DNA of 64,000 nt from Pilatotrama ljubarskyi (taxonomy: Eukaryota > Basidiomycota > Agaricomycetes > Polyporales > Polyporaceae). The DNA is taken from positions 234,726 to 298,725 of the forward strand of contig MU277686.1 in NCBI GenBank assembly GCA_022385805.1, written 5' to 3'. Shown piece after piece: positions 22,348-34,617 of the stretch (position 1 is the first letter of the stretch; each line of letters begins with the position of its first letter). Both the position numbers and the translations under genes were made by a program. Under the pieces are notes generated by a model. The model worked only from the letters and a program-made list of their open reading frames with translations. It did no database searches and was not told where the DNA came from.

Positions 22348-25300
22348 TTAGCTGCCAAATGACAGCAACGCCGACTTCTTCCTCTTCTGCACACCTGCAC
22401 CCGCACGCCTCTCCTGCGGGATGTGCGACTTCTTCGCACCGGCCTCCGAGTCGGAGCCGGAGCTCGTCCCTTCATCGCTGTCATCGTCATCGTCGTCGTC
22501 CTCATCCTCGGGGCGGCCGTACCCTGCATTAGATGCGCGTCTCTGAGACTGTGAGGCCGGGAACAGGGCGGGGGATGGGATCTGCGATGGCGTAAAGAGT
22601 TGCTGAGTGGCGATGTCCGACAGACGGCGGTAGGGCGCGTCCGCCATCCAGGCCGCCCTTGGCCTGGTCTTCGGAGCCTCGAACACGTCGTCGTCCGCGT
22701 CTGCGCCATCGTCGCTCCCGCTGCCATCGTGCCCCTTGCCGTTGGCGTACGGGGTGCTCTCTGGCAGTCCACCCTCGGGCAGCTCGAAGGGCGTGTTGGG
22801 GAACTGACTGCTCGAGGGAATGAACAGCGGCTCCTTCTCGTGCCCGTTTGGCTTCGGCGTCGCAGCTGGTGCATTTGCATCCTCCGCCACCGTCCTGTCC
22901 TGATCAGCAGAGCGATCCTGAGTGATAGTGACCTCGCGGGACACGTCTCCCTCGTCCTTGTCGGTGGTCGTGGTGTTGTGCGATATCGGCTCTGGTGAGT
23001 TGGTCGCGCGTGGAAGCGAGCGGTCAGGACTGCTGGGTTGCAACTCGTCGATCATGGACGAGTCCGCCTGGGAATCCGGTTGCGTGCGGGGCTCAGTAGA
23101 AGGTAGAGTAGTCCACGAGACCTTCGAGAAGCCCGGGGTCGCCGTGACGGGTGCATCTGCGGGCTCAGCAGCACCATTCTGTTCCTCTGTTGTACCCTCC
23201 TCCTGCCCATCCTCTTCCACTTCCGCGCTAGCAGCAGCGCGCGCCCGCGTCGACACCGGCTTAGCGGTCGCACCCCTTCCCCTCGTCGCCCTTGCCCTCC
23301 CTCTCTTCTGCCCCTCCTCCGCCTTCGCCTCCTTCTCTGCGCGTTTTGCCGCCTCTTTCGCCTCCCTCTCGGCCTTCCTGGCGGCCTCCTTCGCCTCTTT
23401 CTCAGCCTTCTTCTCTGCAGCCTTGGCCTCGCGCTCCGCCTTCTTCTCCGCCGCCTTCCGCTCGCGCTCTGCCTTCTTCTCCGCCTCGCGCGCGGCTTTC
23501 TCTTCTGCGGTCAGGCGTGCTCCCCGGCGCTTCGGAGCCGGCGCGGTGGGCGGCGGCATGGGTGCGGGCGTGGGTGTGGACGCGGGAGGCTCAGGGACGG
23601 AGGACGAGCGGGGCATGGCGGACGCCCGCCGAGTGGTGATGCGCGTCACCCGCCGTGGCCTTGTCTCCATCTCAACGTGCTCATCCTGCTCCTCTTCACC
23701 TTCCTCGTCCTGAGTCGACTCGGAGGGCTCCGGACGTGATTCGGCCTGACCTGCCTCGCCCTGAGCGTCGGCCTTCTCGTTGTCGCTCTCCTGCCCATGC
23801 TCCGGCGTGTTGACCTGCTCACCGTCCTCGCCATGCATCTCGACGTCCAGCTCGGGCTGAGACGGCAGGAGGGCGCCAAGCAGCTGCTCCGACAGGCTGG
23901 ACAGCTTCTCTCGCCCGTTGGCGTAAACCAGGCGGCCGTACCGGTCCTTCATGCGCGACACCGTCCCGGGCGTACGCTGGCTCGCAGGCGGGGGCGTGCC
24001 GTCCCCCGCGAGTCGCGGCACTCCGCGCTTCTGGACTCCCGACAGTTCAGCCTCGTCGCCGTCTGCGTTTTCGATCGGGTCATCCTCTAGGGCTGTCCGG
24101 CGTTCGGACACATCAGCGAAGGAGCCGAGAGACTCGATGGGGTCTGAGGGGTGATCCTCAGGATGAAGGTCGAGCGAACTGGCTTGCGCGCTGGACGTGG
24201 CCGTGGGCATGTCGACGGCTGCGGTGACGGGGTCGGGCTGGCGCAGGGGTGGAGGGGATGGCGTGCGCTCCGGCTCCTCTTGCACTTCCCTTGGCTGCTT
24301 ATGCTGAGGCTCGGGCTCGCCGCCGAGCTCAGGGGAGAGTTCTCGGGTTGCAGAAGGGGCAGGGGCAGTCTCTTGCTCGACCTCAGATACAGAGGCCGCA
24401 TCGTCGCGCTCCGATCGCTCTGCGTCCTCCTCATCCGCCCCCTTCGCGGGCTCTGGCTCGGCAGCGCTCGCCTCCTCGCCAGGCTCCTCAGGAGACTCCT
24501 GTGTGTGAACAGCTCCGTCAACGTCGGCGGCACGCTCGACACGGCTGTCATCACCTCGGTCTACAGACGACGCGTCCCGATCTGCCTCGTAGGCGGAGGC
24601 AGGATCGGAAGCGTCGCTGCTCTGGCTGGCCTCGCGCGTCGAGAGCTGCGGAGCCGCGGCGTCCTCTGCGTCGCTCTCGTAACCCTGGTCCGTGGTTGCC
24701 TTCGAGGCGGCGATTGCGCTCTGGTTCTTCAGGGCCTGTTCGCTGGGCTCGTCTCCTGCAGAGCTCCCCTCCGGACCGACGTCCTCGGCATTGACGATAC
24801 CAGCCTTCTCTGAGCATGAGCATTCATCTTCTCTATGCAACTAGGCAGACAAAACGTACCTCAGCCTCAGCGTCCTCCTCGATAGCGGCATTCGGGTCCA
24901 CGTCCATGATCGTCGGGGGCACGACAACATCGTCCACATCCATATCCGCATTGCCTACCTCAGGCTCCGGCTCGCGGTCGTCGTCCGAAGACGACGCTGC
25001 ACGTTCAAGCTTGCGGGAGAGCCGCCGGAACGCCCGATCGTTCTTCTCCTCTTCCGAGAGGTCGACGTCTTCGTCCGGGCGTGCGTCGTCGTCCGTCGAC
25101 TCGCCCTCGTCTTCAGACGTTGACTCCGAGGGGATCTGGTTGAGGATGCTCCCTCTGGGCTTTATGGGGCCACGCAGAAGTGCCTCGAGATCGATGGAGG
25201 TGAGATCCTGGGCGGACGAGCTCCCCAGCGCGAAAGATGCCGACGGCGGCGGCTTGCTGCTCTCCACAACGTCCTTCTCCCTGTCCTCGCCTTCCTCCTC

Positions 25301-28300
25301 GCTGTCCGTATCACTCGAGCTCTCGTTGCTGCTACCTTCGTCCTTGCTCTCTACCGCGACCTCCGAGATCTCCGAGCCCGCAGGGACCAGAGGGAGAGGC
25401 GCCGGACGCGCAGAAGAGGGTGTAGAACCAAAACTTGCCACACTGAGAGGGAACACGGGCGACGGGGTCGTCTCCGCAGAAGCGGTAGGTACGACGGAGG
25501 TCTCGATGGGTGCAGGCACCTTATCGAGGCCCCGATCACCGGCGCTCTTGCGACGACGTTGCGCCTCTTTAAGGAGCACTTCGAGCTCGTCGACGAGCTC
25601 TTCGTCGTGTTCTGCCTTCTTGAGCTGGCTAATCCGCTTGCGGATGGACTCGGGACCGCCTTGTACTACGGGGCATTCTGATCGTGGGTGAACGGAGGCT
25701 TTGTCACAGATAGGGCAAGCTGGCGCGCTCGAAGGACGAGCTTTCTTCCCATTGACTGCCTTGGACAACGGTCGGTCCGGCTCGACCGGTACACTGGGTG
25801 CGGCGGATATGCTTTCGGTAGGCTGAGAAGAAGAGACTGCGGTATCTTGAACAGCGGCAGGCGCTGATTGCTCTTCATCAGCCGCGATATCCTCAGGGCC
25901 CCAAGCTTGTCGTAGCTTCGACTTTCCAGCCTTACGCTTGCGAGCAGGCAGCACAGGCTCGGGCGGAGGCTGAGCGGGTTCCGACGCGGCAGGCGCAGGT
26001 ATAGGCGCCAGAGGAGCACTTGCAGGCTTGCTTCGGGCGAGAACCGCCTGTACAGCCGCCTGGATCGCCGCCAACCCAGAATTCGAGCTGGACTCTGCGT
26101 CTGTGGCGACGTTCAGAACATGCACTGTGCTCCATACTGTTCAGCAAGACATACCCTGTACCGGGGCAGGAGTGATGCTCTTCTTGCTCCGCTTTTTCTT
26201 AGGTGTTGAGCCGTCTACCAGGGTAGGGGCTGATTCATCGGCCTGCACGGACTCTGCTTCTGCGCGACTGGGCTTCAGCGGTATGGCCGGTTACTCCAAT
26301 GGCAGTACGTACCAGGCACGCCGGCTGAAGACGCCACGGAAAGGTCAGGATCGACGGAGGTGTCCGCGGCAAGTGTCTTTCTCCGCTTCCTCTTCTTCTC
26401 TACGGGAGGAATTGTTGTCACTCCTATGACAAGGATGTAGAGGGCGGGACGTACCTTTGAGCGGTGCCTCCACTGCGACGGCAGGTGCACTGTCAGGGCC
26501 TGGGACAGACTCTGGGCGCAATTGGATCCTGAGCCGCACACATAGACCCAACGGGAAGAGATGTACCTTCGGTTGGCGGTACCTCATCCGTTCTGGATGG
26601 TTCATTTCGCCCCTCACTCGAGCCAGCCCTCTTGTTCTTCCGTTTTTCCTTCCGCTTTCCTGGGTCAACACGACTGGACACATCGCCCGTTTCAGGAGCA
26701 TCGATCACTGCTAGGCTCATAGACTCAGCATCAAGAGATGGTCCCTTCGACTTGCCCTTCTTGTCTCTTTGATCCACTACAAGTCTACGCTGTAAGCGAG
26801 ATTCTGCTGGGTCACGGATAAAGTATGCCTACCTCCCACACGCTTGGAGGACTCACCCGCGGTGCCCGCTGGGTCGGCTGTAGGGAGGTCACCGGAAGGA
26901 GCAGACGTCGACTCCCGAAGTCCTTCGGCATCCTGGTGCTTCCGCTTCTGCTTGGACGGCTTCTCAGATGGTGCAGGAACCTCTGATGCGGCCTCAGTCG
27001 CATCCTCAGAGCGGCTCTTTTTCCTCTTCTCTTTCTTCTCTTTCTTCTCCTTCACCTTCTGAGGAGGCTCGTCTGGGACTATGTTGTCTTCTACGTCGGC
27101 AGCAACCCCATCAGGAGGCTCACTGGCGTCAGGAATGTGAGGAGGCTGTTCTGAGGCGGCCGCCGCCGCTTTCCGCTTGCTCTTCTTGTCAGCCTTAATT
27201 ACTGGTGCTGGTGAGGCCTCGCTGCCAGGCGGAGTATCCTGTGGTTCTTGGGAACGCTTGTCCTTCTTGCGTTTCTTCCTGGCGGGCGAGGACGGCGCAG
27301 GCGAGCTTGGTGCAGGTGGCATCACAGATGACGGAGGGGCCGTGGGACGGTCTGATCTAGCGACAGGGACTTCGGGAGACTCGTGGCGCTTGCGTTTAGA
27401 TCCTGCAGCGACGGCAGGGGAAGCGGGTTCCGGAATAGCACTGGAAACAGACTTCGCCTCCTTTCGGGACTTCTTGGACGGTTTAGCAGCGGCATCTACA
27501 CTTTCTGGGCGAGATGCTGTAGGTGAAATGTCAGCTCCAGGGGAAAGCGCCGAAAGATACTATTACTGACACTCTTCCTGCCTCGCGTCGCCTGCCAGAG
27601 AGACGGTTGTACCTCGCATAGCGGATGCCTCCTGGTTTGTGGCTTGAAGCTCTTCGCCGCGTTTTCGCTTCTTCTTCGGGATACCGTTTGCGTCAAGGGT
27701 AGATGCAAGGGGTGGGGGAGGAGGGACCGAGGTCGGAGTACTGCGTCCTATGACAGGGCCCGATGGTGTGACGGGCGTGCGTAGCTCAGCACGCCTCTTC
27801 TTCTTACGCTTCTGCGTCGTAGCCTGAGAGATATTGAGCTTGATTTTCAATTGCAAGCGAATCGGGACACGCACTGGGATTGTGGCGGCCTCTACCGATG
27901 GCTGCTGGGTAAATAGGGAGGGACCATGGTTTCCGACAAATACTGAGACATCGAGTGAGGGAACATATCTCGCTTGGTGGCGGAATGCTTCAAAGTCGTC
28001 GTCTATTGCACAGAATATGTCAGTAGGCGAGCGCGCAGAAGTTCGGAGTACACACCGTCTTCCAGGTCAATATGTCTCCCCTCATGTAGTCGAGAAAAGC
28101 GAAGTGACGCGTCCTCTGGCAGCCCAAGCTTCTTCCTCACCAGACTCTTCGTCTCCTCGAGCGACTGTCCTGTGTATAATCATACCCAAGTCTCCTCTTG
28201 AGCACCTCTACACTGCCATACGTTCTCTCGAGATGAACGCACCTTTGTAAACCCGCTGGAACGTCCTGTCCGGGGCGTAGAACGTCACAACGGTACCCTC

Positions 28301-28330
28301 ATCATCTCTCTTGCGCTTGTGCCCCTCCAT
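22348..28330 (-). CDS. Very long disordered Lys/Glu-rich protein, possible Dnt1/Net1-like
   Basis: A gene of roughly a dozen exons, perhaps 1,700-1,800 residues. It starts with MEGHKRKRDDEGTVVTFYAP (ATG at 28328-28330) and a region with the look of a ubiquitin/PB1-type beta-grasp fold (KSLVRKKLGLPEDASLRFSR, then DDDFEAFRHQARYVPSLDVS). Basic clusters (QKRKKKRRAE) and KEKE-type repeats follow. Next, near 25700, comes a small C-x2-C-x5-H-x4-C knuckle (CPICDKASVHPRSEC). A long acidic region and an alanine/lysine/glutamate heptad-rich stretch (EAKAAEKKAEKEAKEAARKA, about 23350-23500) come after it. The end is KKSHIPQERRAGAGVQKRKK, with the stop at 22348. The N-terminal domain followed by disorder recalls nucleolar Cdc14-anchoring proteins of the Dnt1/Net1 type, but that link is inference. 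It is divergent from NDUFB2, 166 bp away. Confidence 0.6.
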
Positions 28331-28496
28331 GATGGAGAAAGATGAGGACGAACGCGCTCCTGCCCGAGGTGAGAAGATACTTGTGCGCGTGCAGCGGGGA
28401 CCTTGCAGGAAATTCAAGCGCCCAAGGAAATTCCGGCTGCCTCGACCGGTGACGCGCGAGATCAACAGACACAAACACCTCCATCCTCCCTCCACC
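28331..28496. promoter_or_regulatory. Short bidirectional promoter region
   Basis: Only 166 bp separate the two start codons (minus-strand ATG at 28330, plus-strand ATG at 28497), so both genes must share this stretch for initiation. No clear TATA box is seen. Confidence 0.55.
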
Positions 28497-28862
28497 ATGG
28501 CTGGACACAACGGTACGCACTCAGGCAGGATGAAGTATCGGCGTACTCACTCGGGGTGTACTTGAAAGGCTCCGGGTTTCACCCGCATCTTCCGGGCTTC
28601 ACCCACAAGTTCCTCGCGACGACGCTGGGCGCAACTATGTGGTTCTTCATCTTCTATCGTGCGAGGTGCGTCCGTCACTACTCCCTCCATGCATATTCTC
28701 ACCTGTCACTACAGGAAGGACGGTGCTAAGCTGCTGGTACGTCTTACACGTCTTGATGAGTCACACTTGGGCTGAATAGCTTTGCAGGGCTTGAAGCATC
28801 CATGGGAGGGACATGAACACGGTCACCACGGCCACGAGGAGGGCCATTCAGAACACCATTGA
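28497..28862 (+). CDS. NADH:ubiquinone oxidoreductase subunit NDUFB2 (AGGG-type)
   Basis: An accessory subunit of the membrane arm of mitochondrial complex I. Four exons, 28497-28512, 28569-28665, 28715-28736 and 28788-28862, join in frame to 69 residues. The third exon is only 22 nt. After the short start MAGHNGSGFHPHLPGFTHKF comes one membrane segment (ATTLGATMWFFIFYRA), then KDGAKLLGLKHPWEGHEHG and a His-rich end. The F(I/W)FYRA..DG..LL...HPWEGH pattern is what I know from fungal NDUFB2-like proteins. The protein is too small for more detailed support, but the splice junctions restore a single clean frame. Confidence 0.7.
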
Positions 28863-29828
28863 CAGAGCAATGACAATTATATCGGTGTAACGTCTTAGTT
28901 GTGTGGTGTGTGAATTCCAAGCTCTCCTGCGTACCGAACCGAGTGGTTGTCCATCGTCCTCGCCCGTCTCTCCCCTCCACACTACGGATTCCCTGGACCT
29001 CGGTACGCTCCCCCCAGAGGTCATGGACATCATGATAGCCATGGAGGTGCAAGTAACAAGATTTCATTTGGCTGATGAGCGTGTCGCGTCTGCAGACCTG
29101 TGTTACGGCAATAGATGTGGGGTAGAACGCAAGCCTTGCATCCATTCACCTTGCTAGCCTCCCTGTCTGGGTCCCGCTTTCGACTTCAGGACACAAAGGA
29201 CCCAGGCAGTGGAGCGCTCGACGCTTACGAAGGAGGGATGTCAAGGCCTAAAACCCCTCCTCTGTGGGCAGCACCGATGTGACAAGTCCCTCGCCTGATT
29301 ATTCGACACAATATGCTCTGCTACCTACGTTTGGTCCCTGAACACCTTACAGTACGAGCCATGTACGACCTGCGCGCTATGTTGCTCGCCTTCCCGGGTG
29401 AGGTCACCGCAATATCACGCGGGCAACTCAATACAGCGGGCTGGCCCGCGGCAGTAAGCTTCTGAGGCGATGGGGTGACTGACGCATGAAATCCGTGATA
29501 TTTCGAAGACCTGGTGCTACGCTTGCGAGGTTACGACAGTAATGTACAATAGGCAAAGTGGGCGCGAGGCCCGTATACTTTTCAGAGCTCTACTCTATGC
29601 CGAAACCGGACTATATAGGTACAGTAGCGAAGGGGGGGATAAGTAATAGGGAGGGCGGCGCTGCCAGCGATAGTGAGAATGATATGAAGCATTCAGCTTG
29701 CGGAGGACGCGCAACAACAGGTATAAGTAGAGCAATAAGACAAGAGTGTGTGTGGAGGAGCGGAGAGCGGCATTGGGACCGGGGAGGGGACATGTACAAT
29801 ATTGACAAGGTGATTACGGAGGCGGGCC
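28863..29828. other. Intergenic region between convergent genes
   Basis: 966 bp without a supported gene. A GTP-binding gene ends at its right border. An AT-richer part at 29290-29700 carries GTATAAG/CTATATAGG strings but no reading frame of note. Confidence 0.45.
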
Positions 29829-31849
29829 TCAGAGGAGCGTCGTTTGGTGCAGAATATCGACGAGGATGACGTCCCGAACTATGCGAAGGGAATCAGAGAT
29901 GAATGAGGCAGGCAGTAAATGACAGACTTACTGCTGTTCAAGACGGCCGCCATGAGGCTAGGGTCCTGCGCGTGATTGTCAGTGTTTCCCCCTTATACAG
30001 CGGCTGCCAACTGTACGCACAATTGCACACGTCATATGTACATGCAGCTGCCGCTTGCGCGGCGAGTACAGACGATGGATATCCATCATCGCCCGTCGAA
30101 GATCTATGTTAGATATACCGTCAGCGCTGCACTTACCACGCGGTCTATCAAGCAGACTCACAGTGAGAGACGGAGTCCACATCATTGGGCTCGTCACGGT
30201 CGTAGTTCGTGATGTAGTCGCTGAATTGGATACCTGAGAGCACCGCGTGTTAGCCAAGATTAGTGCTGACTGGTGAACATGATACCTACCGGCCTTGAGC
30301 TTCGCATGCAGCAGGTCTACCTTGTTGAGCAGGAGAATGAAGGTCGCACGACTGAGGAGCTTGCTTCGGCACACGGTCTCCCACAGCTCCATCGAGTCTT
30401 GCTACTCAGCAGCATGTCAAGGTCAGGGCAATTCAGCGGTAGCGGGAGCAAAGAAACATACCAGCCGGTTGACCGACCTGTCCTCAGATAGCCGTTGGTT
30501 GAACGCACTCAAGGGACAGAGGAAGATCATGGCGTTCACTAGGGGGAATGAGCCGACTGCTTAGGCTCTAGTAAGACATTGACATACCGTCCTCGAAGTA
30601 TGATGCCCAGGACGCTGAAGGAAACTGTTAGCAAGTGCAGCGACATACATAAGCTAACGTACCCACCCCGCTGACTTCTCTGACCGCCGACATCGTAGAA
30701 GACCCATTCCGCGCCTTTCTCAGCCGCTAACGGGTCGAGGTATGTCGTTCCGGTTAGATGGAGGCTTTAACGAGGATGAACAGCTATCATACCAGTCTCC
30801 ATTGTCATATGGTACTCCTCCACACCCACAGTGCGTAGCCGTGCACGCAAGATATCATCTGAGGTTTTGTGAGTGAGGATACGGTTGATAGCGGCAAGGA
30901 CACGCACCCGTGGTCGGCATGTACTTCATGTCCGCAACCCGTCCAGCATGCTCGAGAAAACTGTCCCGTGCGTTGGCACACTCGCCGAAGATAGGACTTT
31001 TGGAGTACTCACTATCGCGCATGGTGCTGCAGGTCGACGCCCTCCTGCTCGAGGGCCTGTATCGCGGGGCTGGCCCAGAACGCGACAATGTCGTCCTTGC
31101 ACGCGTCCAATATCCGGCGCGCGTCGTCGATCTCATCCGGGTTAGCAAGGACTTTGGACTGAGAGCCGCGTCGCCGGCGCAAGAACGACTTCCATCCCGT
31201 CCCCCCGCGCACGAACACTTCAGGCGCAATCTCTGTGCGCATGACGGGCCGATCATCCGTCGGGGTTGACAGAGCGGAGCTCTCGGCGGCCAGGCAGCGC
31301 GTCAGGATGAGCTCGACCTGCTTCAGCGGTGAGAGACGCATTTGGAACATGCGGTAGTCCCTGTTGGGGTCTCCGCGCTTTCCAGCGCTGCTGTTCGTGT
31401 TGGAGAGGACATAGAGCAGATGGTTGACGAATCGCGCGAGGTTAAGATGGATGACTGCGCGCCAGGCTTCGGTCTCTGCCTGGAAAGAGGATGGACAGAA
31501 GTACAGCTGAAAGTTCTTGATCATCGTCGACTTGCCCGATTCCGCTTGCCCTGACAAAGTGACCGACGGTTGAATTCGCGTACATAGGATGAGGGACAAT
31601 GACGTCGACGTACCGAGCAGCAGGATCTTCGTCTGCGGGCGATGCTTCCGAAGCTCCTGCCTTTCCTGCTCGAGGGCGCGGTCGATTTCATCGCTACCGT
31701 TCCGAGTCGTCAGGGGACGAAAGCTTGAATGGCAGGACACGCGAGGCGTACCTGATCCTCTTTGCCTCTTTTTCCGCAGCCAGCCGAGCTGCCTTCTCGG
31801 TCTCACTTTCGTCCTTCGGTGGGAGGGGCGGCCAGACGTGGTCGGACAT
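29829..31849 (-). CDS. Heterotrimeric G-protein alpha subunit, divergent basidiomycete type
   Basis: A GTPase that relays receptor signals. It starts at 31849 (MSDHVWPPLPPKDESETEKA) and ends at 29829-29831, with about nine introns. Motifs in order are: P-loop GQAESGKST, split by an intron after its first Gly (KILLLG, then QAESGKST); switch I, LRARLRTVGVEEYHM; switch II, DVGGQRSQR; NKVD; and TCAI in HVHMTCAI. The end is VRDVILVDILHQTTLL. The helical domain carries an insert with a basic run (KSFLRRRRGSQSK), giving about 450 residues against the usual 350. There is no MGxxxS/C N-terminus, so no N-myristoylation, and the C-terminus lacks the Cys four residues from the end that pertussis toxin modifies. 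Both traits are common in the expanded Agaricomycete G-alpha groups. Introns near 30280 and 30110 join IQFSDYITNYDRDE to YLRRAMMDIHRLYSP. Confidence 0.9.
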
Positions 31850-33480
31850 TTACAAGGCGGGGGCGAAGGGGAGCGGAGGAGAAAGCTCCGTACTGCCGTG
31901 GGGCGAGATATGGACGGGCGAGGGGTCCGAGGACGACGTCAAGCAGACGGCGATCGCACGAGGGGAGTCAAAAGACTCTTGCAGGGGAACATGCTGAGTA
32001 TTGTATCGATGTGTGGCGTCTGCCGCCGCCACGCCGTTTCACGAAACGGTGCTAAAACCGTGATCTTGCGTTGCGATTCATATTTTGCCTTCCTGGAAGA
32101 ACCGTTGATGCGCGGCGATGCGACGCTACCCGATCGCCTATTGCCTTTCTAGGACCTGACGGACACGCGAGCCTTTTCTCCGTGCCTGTCGGGATCCTGG
32201 CTTGCCTACGGTCACTGTGGCAGCCGCAAGGCCTCACTCGGGTCGCCATCCTGCGCTGCGTATATATCCCTGACGTGTGTGAGCGTGGGTGTTGCATTTC
32301 GCCAGCACGCGCGCACCTCGCACGGGCAACAGACAACCGCTAGACTCTACAGGTATCTGCACGCTGCAGGGACGTCCACCGGCGTGAGCACACTGCCAGT
32401 TACATTTTCAGGCCTTCAGGGTCTATCTTGAGAGCTCGAGCCAATTGCACATGAGAACGCCGCATCACCCTTTGATTCGTTCGGCGCGAACGCCCAGGGG
32501 CGGATTTTTCCCCAACATCGTCCCAACATCTTGCCCGACCCCACATTCCGGAGCCCGGTACCACGCCCGTTTTGGCACTCACCGACGGCCGGCGATGGAG
32601 GCATCTCTTGGAAGGTGTTTTCCACATACCCACCGCTACATGTTGTGTACTTCTACCGCAAGGTTAGAGTGGCTGAGATCTAGACAGCAGCGTGAGCAAC
32701 GTCGTTTGTCGTAGAGGAAAGCGAGGGAGCTTGGACAGCACGAAGTCCCTGAGCGCTGAGCATCCGCGGTCGTTCATGGAAGTTCTGGAGGAGGGTCTGA
32801 TAGCGGCGCTCAATCTGAAGTTAAGCCGGCCAATCTCTTGGGCGCGCTTGAATCAGATTACCGTGTGCCGATCTGGCAACTTGGCACTCGGTCGATGGCT
32901 GTCTTATTCCAGGCGGGCGATGCCGGATATATGCGCCATGCGCCTTTCGCAATCATGTCTTTCCATGTCCATGTACGTTGAACACCTTACTGGAATCAGT
33001 GAAAGTGGACATTGTCCAAAGCTCAGTGCGAGGAGCCTCACATCATTTTCACTAAACAATGTTCCAAAGAGGCATGGTCGTACGTCATATGGTTGGTACA
33101 CCAGTGGATGTAAACATTACGGCATACACGAGGGGCATTGGCCCGTGCTCCGCTCCTGAACAGGCCGGGAATTTGACCTGAACTGGACTCCTGTCGACAA
33201 CCTGCTTACAAGCTGGTTCCGGTCCGGAATCTGAGTAAGTACCATTACTTACTGGATAACAAACAACATCAATGCGGTACTTGGTGCACTCTTATCGGAA
33301 TTCCCAGACTGTCTCCGGGCCAGAACCAGGAGAACAATTCCGCCGATTTTCCCTGCCTGTTCCGGGCCAGAGCTTGGGCCATTGCCCCTCGTGATAGTGG
33401 ACACAGCATAATCGTCACGACCGGGGGCGTTGTTGACCCAGACCACGCTGCGTTGAGGCTGAATGGGCCTCAGGATCTTC
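31850..33480. other. Gene-poor region upstream of the G-alpha gene
   Basis: 1.6 kb with no supported gene. The longest frame (32692-33159, +, 155 codons) has no recognisable motif and no coding-like splice structure. It presumably holds the G-alpha promoter near 31900-32300. Confidence 0.4.
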
Positions 33481-33491
33481 CTATGCCAATA

Positions 33492-33596
33492 GGGTGATTC
33501 TGCTGGAATAATTCTTACATTGCTTAGCATCGCTTAAGGCGAGTGGCGCCACCTGATTGGCTGGAGCCCATAAGAATTCTTACAGCAGAATCACTC
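33492..33596. mobile_element. 105-bp MITE with TIRs and TA target duplication
   Basis: The left end GGGTGATTCTGCTGGAATAA (33492 on) pairs with the right end, which read inward on the minus strand is GAGTGATTCTGCTGTAAGAA. The inverted repeats are 26 bp with three mismatches. A TA dinucleotide flanks each side (33490-33491 and 33597-33598). There is no coding capacity. TA duplication plus this size points to a Tc1/mariner-type non-autonomous element. Confidence 0.8.
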
Positions 33597-33626
33597 TAAT
33601 GTGCACGCTAGCTCGAACAGGCAGAA

Positions 33627-33774
33627 TCAACCCCAGAGAGCCACTGCTACCGTCTCTCCGTACCTGCTGCCCTTCACTGGGTGCTCTTGGAGGACGCGCG
33701 CAATCTCCACCTTCTCCTCTTCCGTCAGAATCACATCGCCCCCAGCCAGGTTCTCCAAGACACGCGCCTTGCTC
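33627..33774 (-). pseudogene. Orphan last exon of an aldo/keto reductase
   Basis: After an acceptor-like CTACAG (33780-33775) the minus strand encodes SKARVLENLAGGDVILTEEE, then VLQEHPVKGSRYGETVAVAL, ending WG and a stop at 33627-33629. This is the typical C-terminus of pyridoxal-reductase-like aldo/keto reductases. Upstream (33775-34165) only weak scraps of the family remain (VQTELIPYSLVGE around 33900) in shifting frames, and I cannot assemble the TIM barrel or the catalytic Tyr/His. It is a decayed gene or transposed fragment, lying 30 bp from the MITE. Confidence 0.6.
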
Positions 33775-34165
33775 CTGTAGATAGAACCAAGTGAGCCATT
33801 GCAGTGGACATGGCGAGGCCAAATTGGCATCAACAAATGCCGGGGTGATATGTAGCTGGAGATAGATGAACCCACTTCCGTTCCCGACGGGCTCACCAAC
33901 CAAGCTGTACGGGATGAGCTCAGTCTGTACCGATTTCCAATCCTTGCAGGTGCATTGACTGCATTTGTCTGATTCACCTGACTCCCGTACTCCTACTATT
34001 GCTGAGGCGTGACAGAACAGATGATTGGAAAGCCCCTTGCATAGTGGCAGATGCATGCAGACGACCAAGTCGTTGGTACGCTTCTTGCACAGTCCGACCA
34101 AAAGTCTCATGAATAGGCGAGTGCAGCAGTGCATTGAACGCCACATTCCCGAGAGCGTCATTCAC

Positions 34166-34617
34166 TCAGAGATCTTGTTTAAAACAAAACAGGCATCCTT
34201 CGGCGATTTCAAGCGGTTTGGAGAGGTCGAGCTAGCGTATTGGACAGACAGAGACGCGTCGCCGTATGGTCATGTTCGAGGGCAAGGTATGTTAGCGCCC
34301 ATGGTCCGGACAGAGGAGGAGCCGAATAAGGCAAGAGGTTCGGCGTCTGCCGACGACCCAGAGCGGACGTGTGTATTGACCTCTCGCTACGCACGCACAC
34401 AACACAGGCCGTCAAGACTATCGGTGAGTCTCCTCATGCTCCTGGAATCGCTGCGGGAGCCTCCTGTTGCCCTTGGAGAACGCTATGGTCGGATAGTGAC
34501 CGGGATTTGGTGGATTTGAGGGATGGATGGGACCGCGCGAATCCGGATGAAGCTCTGTAAGTGCAATTTTGACTGACCTCTGCTTGTTCCTCTCAGGTCA
34601 TCTCGCCGTCGCCCACC
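34166..34617. other. Region upstream of RPS18
   Basis: 452 bp. No gene is supported. It contains the ribosomal protein promoter, and a GTGAGT donor-like site near 34422 with a CTCTCAG acceptor-like site at about 34596 could bound a 5' UTR intron. Confidence 0.35.

Noticed and set aside
23292..23713. Ser/Ala-rich plus-strand frames in the long disordered gene
   Set aside because: Mirror image of the Lys/Glu/Ala heptad repeats on the minus strand.
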